Assembly: GCA_937898675.1 (NCBI GenBank)
Contig: CALEJB010000049.1
Span: 1-64,000, forward strand
From: an uncultured Prevotellaceae bacterium
Lineage (GTDB): Bacteria > Bacteroidota > Bacteroidia > Bacteroidales > Muribaculaceae
Length of the DNA stretch: 64,000 bases
Reading direction: 5' to 3'
This document shows positions 1-12,600 of the stretch, piece after piece. The translations under genes were made by a program, and so were the position numbers. The notes beneath the pieces are model-generated. The model did no database searches, was not told the origin of the DNA, and saw nothing but the letters and a program-made list of their open reading frames with translations. Position 1 is the first letter of the stretch; each line of letters opens with the position of its first letter.

Positions 1-82
1 TCGGGTGTTGTGCCGCTTTGTTCGCCCGTGAGCGATGCTCCAGCAGTTTCGGCAGACTGCTTAGCCGTAGTATGGCGGTTAT
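1..82 (-). repeat. Direct repeat copy A (matches 10881-10962)
   Basis: These 82 bases match 10881-10962 with a single difference (A at 56 against G at 10936). Both copies encode the linker NRHTTAKQ(S/P)AETAGASLTGE on the minus strand. The copy is cut by the window edge, so the repeat probably continues to the left. The two copies follow different domains, which points to recombination at a shared linker. Confidence 0.85.
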
Positions 83-632
83 CAACTTCCTTTTCAGGAT
101 CAAGAACATTCGCAAGAATGTCTCGATATAGGGCAATACCTCCGTGAGGCTGAGACGCTGCGGTTTGAAGGGTATTGCCCTTCTTTATCCCTTCCTCGAC
201 AAACACCTCATGCACATACAAGCGGTTGGTATTGTTATCGTGCAATGCTCTGCAGAACACATAACAGCGCTTTCCGTTATACATGATCGGGTATGCGAAG
301 TAATGGTTTTGAACACCTTCTTGTCTCGTGCCGTCTGGCATTGTACCGAGATAAACGGCATTTCCGAAACCATCAACAAGTGATGTGATCGCATCAAGTT
401 TCATTTGCCCATAACCATGAGCAAGCGAACTCTCAACCGAGTTGCGGTTGATTTCGACTTCGCCCACCTCGGTGTCATACCAATGAGGCTCGCCCACGTT
501 ATTGTCCCACCATGCTTCCGCCGCCTTTCTTGCAGACTGCTCTTGCGTCGAAACAATTTGGTTAGCCTCGACTTCTATTGCAGGGGCATTACGCAACATG
601 TCACCACGCCGTTGACGATCCTCGTCAGACAT
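1..632 (-). CDS. Continuation of polyvalent protein, LPD3-like module (partial, runs off window)
   Basis: The minus-strand frame is open from an ATG at 632 to the window edge (210 codons, no stop), so the 3' end lies outside. The start reads MSDEDRQRRGDMLRNAP. Around codons 60-150 lies a domain with the pattern NRNSVESSLAHGYGQ, then YFAYPIMYNGKRCYVF, then RLYVHEVFVEE. I recognise this as the LPD3-like type found at the end of large Bacteroidales polyvalent proteins. The tail (VDNRHTTAKQ onward) is the same linker that occurs inside the giant ORF at 10881-10962. The frame stays open upstream of the ATG to about 670 and is the -1 frame of the giant ORF, which stops 14 bases before this ATG. It is therefore either a coupled separate gene or the true C-terminus of the giant protein cut off by a frameshift. 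No ribosome-binding site is obvious. Confidence 0.7.
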   Translation of the reverse strand, partial: MSDEDRQRRGDMLRNAPAIEVEANQIVSTQEQSARKAAEAWWDNNVGEPHWYDTEVGEVEINRNSVESSLAHGYGQMKLDAITSLVDGFGNAVYLGTMPDGTRQEGVQNHYFAYPIMYNGKRCYVFCRALHDNNTNRLYVHEVFVEEGIKKGNTLQTAASQPHGGIALYRDILANVLDPEKEVDNRHTTAKQSAETAGASLTGEQSGTTP

Positions 633-646
633 GGTGCGAGGATCAA

Positions 647-3600
647 TCAATCCAGGTGATACAGTTTTTTCAACTCGTTCAGTTCCTTTTCCTTAACACC
701 GCGCTTCAAGATGCGGTCGGCAATCTTCATCATCGGCTCATACAGTTTCTCGATGAAGTGCTTTCTTGCGTGCATGTTGATGCTGCTAAGGCGGTTTTCG
801 TAAGTCCAGGCATCCTCCTTGCTCGGCAGCTTGTCAAGGCCATGAGCCTTGCAAACCACCTGCTGCAACTTCTTCACGCTCAAGATGGCATCCTGAAACG
901 CCTCCTGGAAGTTGTAACGCGTCATCCTCGGCTTGAAGTCACGACCAGCCACACGGACAACCTTGCCCATGGTATTAACCGCACGGTTGTACGCGCCTAT
1001 TGTACCATCATCATCGTCACCGTCGTTAAACAGCAAGTCCTCGTCATCACGGTACCTTACGTCTTCGTCGTCTTGGTTTCCGTCTGCTGGTCTTTGGGCT
1101 CGTCCTCGCGATCCATTTCGTCCAGCATCTGCATTAGACTGATCTTGCAGCCTTTCAAATTCTTCTTCATTGATTATGATTTCTTTAATTCTCGATACAA
1201 AGTTATTGATTTCTTCGTTACCGTAATTCACTTTGCCAGAGAAAAATTTCTTCCAACCGTGTTTTTTAACAGCATGACTTACAAAATAAGCCATCGTCTC
1301 ATCGGCCCAGTCTTTTGGGGCGTGTTCTGCTTGGAGAGCATCAATAAACTTGTTGCCCCATGATTTTGAGCGGAACCAGTTAAGAATGGCATTATTGAAC
1401 CTGTTATGCTCCTCTCTACCCAATTGACCGTATGCAATGTGCATGGTTTCATGTGAATTCACCTCCTCAAGATCTTTTAACGATTTGAGTTTATGGGTGA
1501 ATATCGCTATAAGATCCTTGCCTTCCCTCAACGCGCATCCCAATGTACCGGGATCATTGTACTTCTCCCGTAAATCTTCGGCTTCTTCGTCGGTGAGATG
1601 ATTATCGGCAATCGCTTGTTCAAGCGCATCTTCGCTATCAACAGCACAGAATGCGGCAAAGCCTTCCTTCACAGCATGACTATGCGGGAAATCCCTCACA
1701 ATATCGTTGGCACGTTGCTGATTGTAAGGCTCGTCGCTTTCTCCAAGCAAACCAACTCCACCACTGTTGGTGTATTGCGATCCTTCGGCTTGCACGTCCT
1801 CCTCAACCCTCGGCAGGTCGGCGCGCTCCTCGTCAAGTGCTCGGCTGATGGTGTCGATGGCGGCAAGCACACCGCTGCGGCGCTCGTCCTTATAGGCACC
1901 GTCCTCCCACTGGCGGGTGGCATCCTGCAAGAGCTCCAACAGGCGAGCCTCGCCAGGCAACTCACGCTCCAGCCGTGCCTGGATCTCGTCACAGGCGCGG
2001 TTGTAGTCCTTGATATGGCGACGGTCATACTCGTCGGTATAGCTGCTGGTGACATTGGGGCCGTCCTTGGCGATCTCATTACGCAACTCGCGCTCGCTCA
2101 TGCCGCCCATCATCCGCGCCCAGGCACCGGCCTGCGGCAGTATGTCAAACAAGCTCCCCGTGTATTGTGCTTGCGGCTCGGCGGCTATGGGTCTTGTCTC
2201 GTGGACGGCGGCATTGCCGGCGTTAACGGCCTCGCGCTCCATCTGGTCACGGAACGCTTTGCCTTTGGCATAACCGACGACACCTTCCATCTGCATGTTA
2301 TGGTAGCTTTCCCACAGGATACCGCGCAGGTCGCTGTCGTTCAACGAGTCGGCAACCATAACGCCTACCTTACGCAGGTGGTCAATGAGCCAACCGCGGA
2401 TCTTCTCCCACAACGTCCGCTGCTCGGGGTGGTTGAGGTCAAGACGCTCGGCGAGCTTGGCCATGTATTCCTCGGTGGCGACGCGGCGCCAGTGCTCGTC
2501 GTCATGGCGGGCACGCTGGTCCTCGCTGGCACGCGACTTCTGCTGCTCGGCCATGCGGTCGATCTCGGCACGGATGCCCTTATTTACATTGTTGTAAACA
2601 TTGTCAACAAATGCGTTGAAGTCCTTGCCGAACAAACGGCGCAATCCCTTATGCGCCACCGTCTCGTGCAAGAAGGTGGAAAGGATGTCATACAGCCTGG
2701 TATGGCGACCAAGGTTGATAAATACCTCGCCGGTACGCGGGTTGTACCAACCCTTGCCGCGCAACTGGCGGTCAATGAACTGGGCGCGTTCCTCCTCGCT
2801 CATGTCGTCAACATAACGCACATTGACGCCCAGCTTATCGGCCAGCTCGTCAACCATTTCACGGCCACGCCTGCTACGGGCCTCCTGTTGGCGTGCCATA
2901 CGCTCACGCTGCTTGCGCCCGCTGGTCGTGGTAGTGCGAGATACCATCTCGTACATGTCCCCGTTACCCTCGACCTCGATGTGGTCACCGTCCTCGCTCA
3001 GGTACCACACAACATTGCCCGCGGCACGCTCGCGCCACTCGTCGATGGCCGCATTCCGGGATCCGAACTCACCGGGCATCCCCTCAACACGCCACTTGCC
3101 GTCCCGCTCCATGATCGCCAAACGGCCACCCTCCACCAGCACCTCACGCAACCGCGTGTCAGCGCTGTTGGCGTTGTCAGTGTATTGCGCGCTATTAGCG
3201 CGTACCACTGCCGCCGCATCGCGACCGCCACTTTTTTCACTCTCAACTGTGGGATTTACAAATTCTTTTACTACCTTTGCAGCATCATCAAGCTCTCTAA
3301 TGAGTTCCTCGGTTTCGGCATGGGGCCGAAGGGCCGAGATCCATTGGAGGGCTTTTTCTTTATCTACAACTGTCAACCTGCGATTGTTAATCCAGTTAAC
3401 GATGCCACGCTCTTTTTTGGGGTACAGCGACTCTATCTCATTTAACTTCAAGACGACACCGCCTTTCTTTTTGAGAGTTATAGCACGGATCGCCACTATG
3501 AAGTTATGTTCGCCCTTCTTTAACTCAGTAAGTATAACCTTGTCACCCGCTGTCGTGCTGTTAAAAACGGCTATAGGAGCATTGATCGCCTTCGGTAAGT

Positions 3601-6600
3601 CTTTAATGTCGTCTTTAGTGAAGGGATGATCATTCTTATAACTCTTTTTCGATTTCCTGACAAACAAGTCATATTCCATCTGGATCTCGGCATTAACAAT
3701 TCCTCCAGACAACAAGAAATCTCCAGGATGGCCCAAATGCAACACCCTGTCTTTCTGGTTAGGATCAGCATCAAGCTCATCAAGACGCTCATTGAACCGC
3801 TCGTTGATGGCCTCAATGTCACCCTCGCCCGCCTTCTGGAACAGCGGCGCGGTCCGTTGCGTCTCTGTCCCGTGGACGGCGGCAGTGCCGCCGTTAAACC
3901 CGCCCAGCAGGTCAGCCATCGCCATGTCGGCAAAGTCCTCGGCGCTCAGTTTGTCGATGCCTTCAACCTTGCCTGCGAACAGGTCACGCGACAACTCCCA
4001 AAATGATCTCAGCGCTCTGCGGATCTTGTCAAAGATAACCTTGATGCGGGCCTTGTTGAAGATGCCATCGGCCTTCGCCATTTCGGCCTCCTCCTCACGA
4101 CGCAGACGATCGGCACCGCGACGACCGCTATAGTGGGTAAAGACTTCCTCAATAAGGTCATCGCCCTCCAGCTCTGGATAGATGCGCTTGACATAATCCA
4201 GCACATCCTTCTGCCCAAGCATCAGGTCACACAGCCGCGCCCATGCCTTCGGGTTAGCCTTCTTTAACCAACCACACCACAGATGCCCATACTCATGTAT
4301 CGGCGTCTCACTGGTGGCAATCTCAGGGTCGATATACATCTTATCACCAATGGTAAAACCATAGGCCTCACCATCCTCAGTGCGGAAAAAGTTGACCTCT
4401 TGGCGATAAGCGATGCCGGTTGTGTCTGTATATTCACCGCTATATAGCGTCTGCATAATAGAGCGCACAATGGCACCATAGACATCCCCTTCGGCGCGAT
4501 TCAGCTGCTTGTCAGAGTAGAAAAACTCAACAAGATGGGCATTACCATCATTGACTATACCTTCGTTGTCTTTGCGAGAGATAACAATACTGATACCATT
4601 CTCACGACCTTCATGATCAAATCCGCTTGTATGGGCGTTGTGATCTGAAAGACGTATGGTAACGAGATTTCCATTTACCGTTTCAAAGTCGGCATACTCG
4701 CTGATTGTGCCATAACGCCTTGCGTTTAATAGTTTACCGACGTCGCTAATAAAGGATTTTTTCTGTCTTTTTGAAAGATTTTTTACATTTTCTGCATAAG
4801 TTTCGAGACTTTGTAGTACCTTTGCGCCAGCATCGCTTGAAACGACAGTTGCTTTGAAAGGAGTTTCATCTCCCGGTACGACGGTTTCTTGTGGTGTTTT
4901 TTTGTTTTTGGACATCAGTTTCTCATGTCCTCTCGCTTCCGTCAATACCCGCTGCGCCTCCGTTTTGTCTTCTACCACCTCGATACCGGCGGCACGCATG
5001 ACATCAATCAGGGCGTCACGAACTGCAGCCTCCTGCTCGCTGACGGGCTCGGTCTCCCCTTCAGCTTTGCTGAACCGCGCGCCCTGCAACTCCGTGCCAT
5101 AGTCAAGCCCTACGGCATTGCCTGCATCGTCAACGCCGACGGCGCGCCCGGTCTTCTTCCACAGCACAACGGCGTCGGCAAGGTTCTTGGTCAGCTTCAG
5201 GTCGGCAGGGAAGATAACCTGCTCCACATGCGCCTCACCATCGAAAAATGCGTCGCCGTCCCAGCCGTCAATCTCGTCAAAATCCTCGCGCCACTCATTC
5301 AACCGCTCCATGTCATCGGCAATGACAAGCGACAGCACGCGGCCCTCAAGCTCGTCATTACCCCAAAAGTTTCCCAATTTAGCAGGATGGTCGCTGATGC
5401 GGATGGTATATCTCTGGCCCGCATAAGGGCCTTCCTCAATCACGCCAGTGTGGTAGGACGAACTCCGCATGCGCGGTGAATACCTATCACCGTCAGCCTC
5501 CGACCGCAACGCGTCGCGCATATCAGACGCGTCGCGGCTATACTTGAACACACCGTACTTGTCAACATAACCGCCCAGGCTATCGTCACCCTGCGTCTCT
5601 GTCCCGTGGACGGCGGCATCGCCGCCGTTAAACCCGCCCAGCAGGTCGGCTATCGCCATGTCGGCAAAGTCCTCCGCACTCAGCTTCTCCAGACCCTCGG
5701 TCTTGCCAGCGAACAGGTGGCGGGCCGCTAACCAGAAGTTATCTAACGCACGCCTGATCCTGTCAAACACAGCAACCACGCGCGCCTTGTCAAAGATGCC
5801 CTTGGCCTTAGCTACCTCGCGCTCCTGCTCTCGCTGCAAGCGCTCACGGCCGCGACGGCCGCTATAGTGGGTAAAGACTTCCTCAATAAGGTCATCGCCC
5901 TCCAGCTCTGGATAGATGCGCTTGACATAATCCAGCACATCCTTCTGCCCAAGCAACGCCTCCTTCAACCGTGCCCACGCCGCGGGATTCACCCGACGCA
6001 ACGCGGCACACCACAGGTGCGTGTACTCGTGTATCGGCGTCTCGCTCGTCGCAATCCTCGGGTCGATATAGATCTTCCCGTCCTTCACAAAGCCGTATGC
6101 CGTCCCGTCAGCCGTGCGGAAATATCGGATGTCACCTTTACGCTCGTCATATCGCTGGCTGGGTAGTATCACATTGCCTTCATCATCGCGTGTCACAAGG
6201 TCATCGCTCTTGCGGTTGTTGGCCGTGTTCTTATACACCTCGCCTTGGCTGTTATCATAACCCCATTCGGCAATATCGTTGCCGTCCCACCAGACATCAT
6301 CTACCGGGACTTCCTGCTCGATAATACGGTATTCGTCGCCCCAGCCGTGTATCTCGGCATTTTCCTCAGCATATCTGCGGCTCGGAGTAATCCAGTCGCC
6401 GTTGCGGAAACTCTCCTCCTTCACCGATGAGGGAATACTTCGATACATCGTGACGGTTTTCTTCTTGCCGTTCACGACTTCCCGCAGGTTCCTGATGGCC
6501 TCGCGACGCTCTTCATCAGCCCCACGGTAAGAACGAGGGTCATTTATCTGCCAGCCCAAATCCCACAGGTCAAGACCGGCATCCATGAAGTCGCCGAGGT

Positions 6601-9600
6601 TCGCGTCACCGTCCATCTCGCCGTTGTCAAAAGCGGAGACCCGCTCTTCCCGTGTAGGGAAATAGGCATTACGTGCCGGGGCAGCACCATTAAAAGCACT
6701 GGTCCCCTGATAGCTGCTGTCGTCCGAGTAACCTCGTCTGCGTTTCATTTCATCAAGTATATCACGCATCTTGGCCTCTGCTTCTGCGATTTCTTCAGCT
6801 TTTGTTTGCAGGAGTGAAACTAACTTACTATCTTTGCTGCCGGTATAAGGCGGTAAAGATGCGTTCCCCGCTGTTGTAAAACCTGAAGCTGGTTGATTCA
6901 CAAAGTCAATCAGCTTTGTCTTTTCCATCTGCGTGAGACGGTGGTCATAATATTTCTTTCCTTGCTTGACACCAATGACAATTTTTGCTGTGTAGTCCAC
7001 TCCGTCAATAGTAAGACCAACAACGTAATAGCGGAAGCTGTCGAACTTACTGCTGGGTTTGGTGCTTGCCTGTTCCTCGATAAAGATAGCATCTTCAAGC
7101 ATCCTCGGGATTGAGGAAATGCTTTTCAGATGAGCATCATCATACCTGCTGTGAGATGTCACTTCTTCCGCTCCAACCTTAGAGATGAGAATTTTCTCGC
7201 CGGTGTCCTTGATAGTGTGCTCACCACGCAGGTTGTCCTTAATCCATGACTGGGCATCACTGGCATTGAGAGCATATTTGCCGTCATAATCCGCCTTGGT
7301 GATATTTACAGGAGCACTGTTACGCAGCTTCTCTATTCTTGAAGGCTTCTCAACCACGTCCAATGCTGTCAGGTACTCCTTGTCCAGGTCTGCATCTGAA
7401 ATGCCAGACAAGTCGCTCTCGCCTTGGGAACGCTGCATCTGCACCCTGCCGTTAACAGCATCCAGCACACGCTGGCCCTCCTCGACATCAGTCACCACCT
7501 CGATGCCCGCACCGCGCAGCACCTCAACCAGCCCGTCTCGCAACGCCGCCTCACGCTCACCCACCGGCTCCGCACTGCCGTCGGCACGGCTATACACCAC
7601 GGTGTTGCCCTGTTCGTCCTCGCGCGTGAGCATGGAACCGAACAGCGTGTCAAACTTCTCGTCTATCCTGTCGGCTTCCTCGCCATAGGGGTAAGGGTAG
7701 TTCTCTGGCTCGCCGTTCCACTGCTCTTGCTCGGTGAACGACGACAGGAAGTCATTGATTTGGCTGCGGTCGGCAAGACGGCGAACGACATAGTCCTGGA
7801 ACGCGCGGGCGCCCAACTCGGTGGGCTTGTCATAATAGCCCTCGCCGAACTGCTGAGGATGAAGCTTGCGCTCCAACGCAACAGAACGCTGGTAGAACTC
7901 ACTGCCATTGATGGCATTCATCAGGTCAAGGAAGGCATTGCGCATCTCCTCACGAACCCCAGCGGGGAAACTCGATGACTCGGTGTTGGCAGTGGCAGAT
8001 GTGGACTTGCGACCCGCGCCGCGGTTGAAGTAAAAGTCCAGCGCATGGAACCACTCATGGGCGAGACTGCCCGCACCGTTGGTCTTGGTGAGGTTGATGA
8101 CGTTCTCTCCTGGCTCATAGTGCGCAGCGGCACTGCCGCCGCCACGGGCACCGATGGCGAAGCCCAACCTCCCGTCAAGGGAAACGGCTCGGGGTGAAAT
8201 GCCCAACAACTCGGCCATGTCAAGCAATGCGTCGTAGGACTCGTTGATGAATCGCTGGCGTTCACGCTGCGTCACATAGTTGCCGAACTGCACTCCGCGG
8301 AAGTTGAACGTGCTGCGGAACTCATCGGGAGAGATGTCGCGGCCTCCACGACGGTCAACACCGACGCGGGGACGACCGCCGCCCAACGTCAATTCGGGCT
8401 TCCAGCGGGTGCCGCCTTCTCCCTTGGAGCCCTTGCGGGCCTGCTTGCGCTCATCGTCAAGCTGTGCGGCCTTGGCCTGCAGCTCTGACTCATGATCCCT
8501 CATGTAGGCACTGGTGTCTTTCAACGGACCTGGCTCGGTGAGTGCCTGGACTTCGCCGCCGATCTTCACACCGACATAGTAACTGTCCTTCTTGTAGCGG
8601 TTGTAATATACGCTCAGCTTGTAGGGGTGCGCCTTGTTGTAGTCCACACTCTTGGCGACGGATTCCACACACTCGGCGATGGCATTGTCAAACTGCCCGT
8701 CCTCATAGTACTGGGCACCGCCGCTCAAACCTCTTACACCGTAGGCGGGTTGCCACTCCTCACTCTTGCCGGTCTCGGCATTGCGGCGGTAATAGGTAGT
8801 GCCCTCTCTGGGACTGATGGGGACAATCTGAACACCCGACAGGTCGAGGTCAAACAAGTCATCACCCAACTTCTCATGCAAAGCGTCAAACAGCTTGATG
8901 TTCAACTCCACAAACCGCTTGCCGTAGTCGGTGAACGACCAGCCGTCGTTGGTGAACTCCACACTGGTGTCACCGGCTTCAAGTAGCTGCTTGGCATACG
9001 CGGCATAGAAACGGGCGGATTCCAGCGCATAAGACTTGCCACGACCGCGTTTGCGGTTGTGCTTCTTGTAGTCGTCTTGCGCCATCTGGCGCAGCATCTT
9101 CGTCGCTACCGCCAACTTGGTGTCAAGACCTTGCGAAATGAGTTTCTTCAAGTCATACTTCGGGAACATCTTCATGAACGAATCGGCACCAAGGTCGATG
9201 CGCTCCGACATCTTCCTGGCAATGTCCTTCTTCGCGCCCTCAATCTTCTCGCCAACATCATCCAGCCTGTCCTTCGGCACCTCAACGGCATTCGCGGCCT
9301 TCTCAACGCTGGAACGCTTTCCTCCGCTATTGGAGCGCTTTCCCGTGATTTCTTCACGTTTTGACTCCGTTTCGGAACGCTTTTCTTGATTTTCGGAACG
9401 CAAAAGCACAAATTCCACCGCATCCTTCCAGCAGGAAGCAACATCATCTGCGGTTACTTCTGGCTTGCCAAGAATAGCGCGTAACTCAGACAACTTGTGA
9501 CTGAAACTTTGGTTGAATGAAGCGACCTCGGATTCCACCTCGTCGCGCAAAGCAGCAAGTTCTTGATCATCGGCCATCGCTTCACGCTCACGGAGTCCGT

Positions 9601-12600
9601 CAGGAGAGTCCGTCAGAGCCGACACTGTAGCCTGCGTGGGATAATGTTCCGCGATATAGTCACCTACTCGCTCTCGTATGCGCTCTTCAATATCCTCCTT
9701 AGAGTTCAGCATCACCTCAACAGGTGCCTCGCTGATTGACAGACCGTCATGCGTAAGTGCGTCAGCAACTTCGTCGAACAGTCGCTCCTCCTCCTTGTCA
9801 CTAAACTTGATCCTGTCTTTTACTTCGGCAATAGAAAGGTTCCCCGTGACGGCGCTCTGCGACGGCTCCTCGATAGGCTTCATTTCGTTCTCTGCCTGCG
9901 TCTCTGTCTCGTGGGCGCCGGCTTTGTCGGCGTTTTGTTTCTCCTCGTCATAGCGGCGGGAACGCTCCATGTACTGTTCCAGTGTGCCGCTCTTGCCGCG
10001 GGTAATCGGGTTGATGTCGATAATTACACCGTTAGGACCGCGGAAGTTCAAGTCATAGTTGACCAGGTTAAAGAAGGAGTCCTCACTGATGTCGCCTTCA
10101 TACTCGACAACCACGTCAAGGTCACTGTCGGGGCGCGCGTCGCCTCTCATGCGGCTGCCGTGCAACGCCATGCCCTTAATGGTGACACCTTCAATACCGG
10201 CATCCTCCAGCTGCTGCTCAATGAAGGCACGCACATCTGCCAGGATCTCGTCCTCGGTGTAACCTTCCAAGCCCTGAATGGGGCGTGAAACCTTCACACT
10301 CTTGTACTCTGCAAACGGCTTGGTCTTGCGGTGGCTGCTGTCCACCCACTTCTTGAACTCCTCACGGCTAACGCCCGTGATGTTGCCCAAGCCGGTCCAG
10401 CCTTCCTCATAGTTCGACAGGTACGCGTCACGCGCTTCCTGCTCGCTGTCGAAGCCGTACATCACCTTGTGCTCGTCAAACGAGCCGTCCTTGTTCACCT
10501 GGTCAACGACATACACGTTGCCGTTCCAGTCGTCCATGTGGTCGCTAAGGAACACGTCGATGTGGTCGCCGTCAACGCCTTCGGTGCCACGGATGTAGCC
10601 GTAGGTGTTGTGCATTTCCTGGCTCCACGCCTTGCCGCTGGCGTCAACGCCACTGCGCACGCTGCCCTTCGGCTGCTCTATGGTGACGTCAAAGCCGTCG
10701 ATCTTGACATGGCCCTTCTTGTAGTTACCGGCTTCCTTCTGGCCGTCGGTGGGCTCGGTGTCCACCTCGGCCTCGGCTTGGGCTACAGCCGCACCAACAT
10801 TTTTTTCGCTATTTCCTTGCACATTAGTATTTTCTGTGCTACCTTTGCCCTCAGAAGTTGTGGGAGCGTTCATGCTGGTCTCGGGTGTTGTGCCGCTTTG
10901 TTCGCCCGTGAGCGATGCTCCAGCAGTTTCGGCAGGCTGCTTAGCCGTAGTATGGCGGTTATACACAACCTCCCGTTTAGCACCGTAGGAAGTCTTGAAA
11001 ATTCCTGCGGTGTTTATATTCCAGTAAGTACCATCGCCCGACAGCTCGACAATCAATGTGTTATTGTGCTTGTCCGTGAGCTGTAGCATGTAGGTCTGCA
11101 TGCCATTCCTGTCTTTGCCCTTGCGGATCACCTCATAGTTTTTGGCGACCTCTTCAATGAACTCTATAACCGAATGATAGCCTGCATTGCGTATCTGGTC
11201 TCCATGTCGGGCCTCAATGTGGACTAACCCGTAACCGTCGTTTGTTTCGGGATTGGTAATAATACCTTCACTCAATAATATGGGAGCTGCGGTCAAACCG
11301 GTATCTTCGCCGATCTGGCCAAACTCGAGCTCGCCATTGCTCGTGAGAACAAACTGACGGCCGTTCTCGTCAACCTCGTCTGAAAGCTGATAGCTTACTT
11401 CGGGCGACGCCAGATCACTTTGCTGTCCTTCAGCCTCTCGTTCAGCTCCTGATCCTGCTGCGCCTCCCTCGTCGCCTGTGTTAACAGCTGTAACCGGCTC
11501 GCTTCCTTGGCGAGCTGCTGACTTGCGCTGCTCGACGGCAGCTGTGATTTCTTGCTTGATTTCATTCTTATTGGAATTATTGATGAGTTGTATCGCGTCT
11601 TTCAACAGGCCATCGGGAGAAGCGTCCGTAAAGAACGAGCCCGTGTAACCCACGGTCTGCGATGCACTATAGTTGTACTTGATAAGCACGTTCTTGAACG
11701 TGAGCTGGCCGCGGCCGTTAAGGATGTCACCCAACAGCAGGACCATGGTGTTCTGCAGGTCGGCAATGGTGGCGCCGCCGGTAATATTGGGGAACAGGCT
11801 CAACTGACGGGCATAGTCCGACACGCTGTCTCCCTGCTTCACCGAACTATTCTTGTCATTGCGCGCCTTGTACACCAGGGCAACGGCCTGCGAGATAACG
11901 TCCTCCAGCGAGTAGTCGCCAAGCGTCGAGTTGTTGGCCACTTCGGAAAGGGCCCCGACAATCTGCTGGCGCACACTCGGCATGGAACGTATCTGGCGAA
12001 TGGCTTCGGGATTACCCTCAAAGGCCTTACCAAGCAGCAGATTCTCCAACATTTCCCTGCCCTGGCCGCTCACCTTGTCACCGTCAAACATCTGGGCGTG
12101 CTGCATGGGAGTGATAACACCGCCACGCAACAACAGGGTAATAGCCTCGGTGGGTGCGGTGCCGTCGGCATAGAAGTCCGACATGGTGTCGAACTGGTTG
12201 ATCAGTCCGACAATATCATTGAAGGTGGTGTCGTCAACGGTCTTACCCAACTTGACGGCACTTTCGGTCAGGTTCTGGCCCTTCATTTCCTGGGCATTGA
12301 ACTTGGCAAACACATCGGGAGTGTAAGGCAGCCTATTGTCAAGCATGAAGTCAACGCGCGGGTGCTGGAACTGATCCATATCCTCTGCGGTAAATCCGTA
12401 CTTCTCTGAATACTGGCGCGCCGTCTCGAGATATGCGCCGTCGGTATTGTTACGGGCAGCCATGTCGCCTGCAATGGTGCGGCCGTTGCCGCTGTAGTCG
12501 ATACCTTCGTCCGATATAATCGGCACATCCTGGTAAGCGCGGCCGTCAAAGGTCTCGCTCATGCGGATGGTGATCTCCTGGGCGGACCTGTCACGCTCAT

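Noticed and set aside
1598..3445. Long plus-strand ORF of 615 codons inside the giant gene, with similar ones at 578-1363, 10331-11086 and 11552-12409
   Set aside because: These lie opposite a coding strand with clear domains, have low-complexity Leu/Val/Ala-rich translations and no motif or promoter context; they are antisense shadows of a GC-rich gene.
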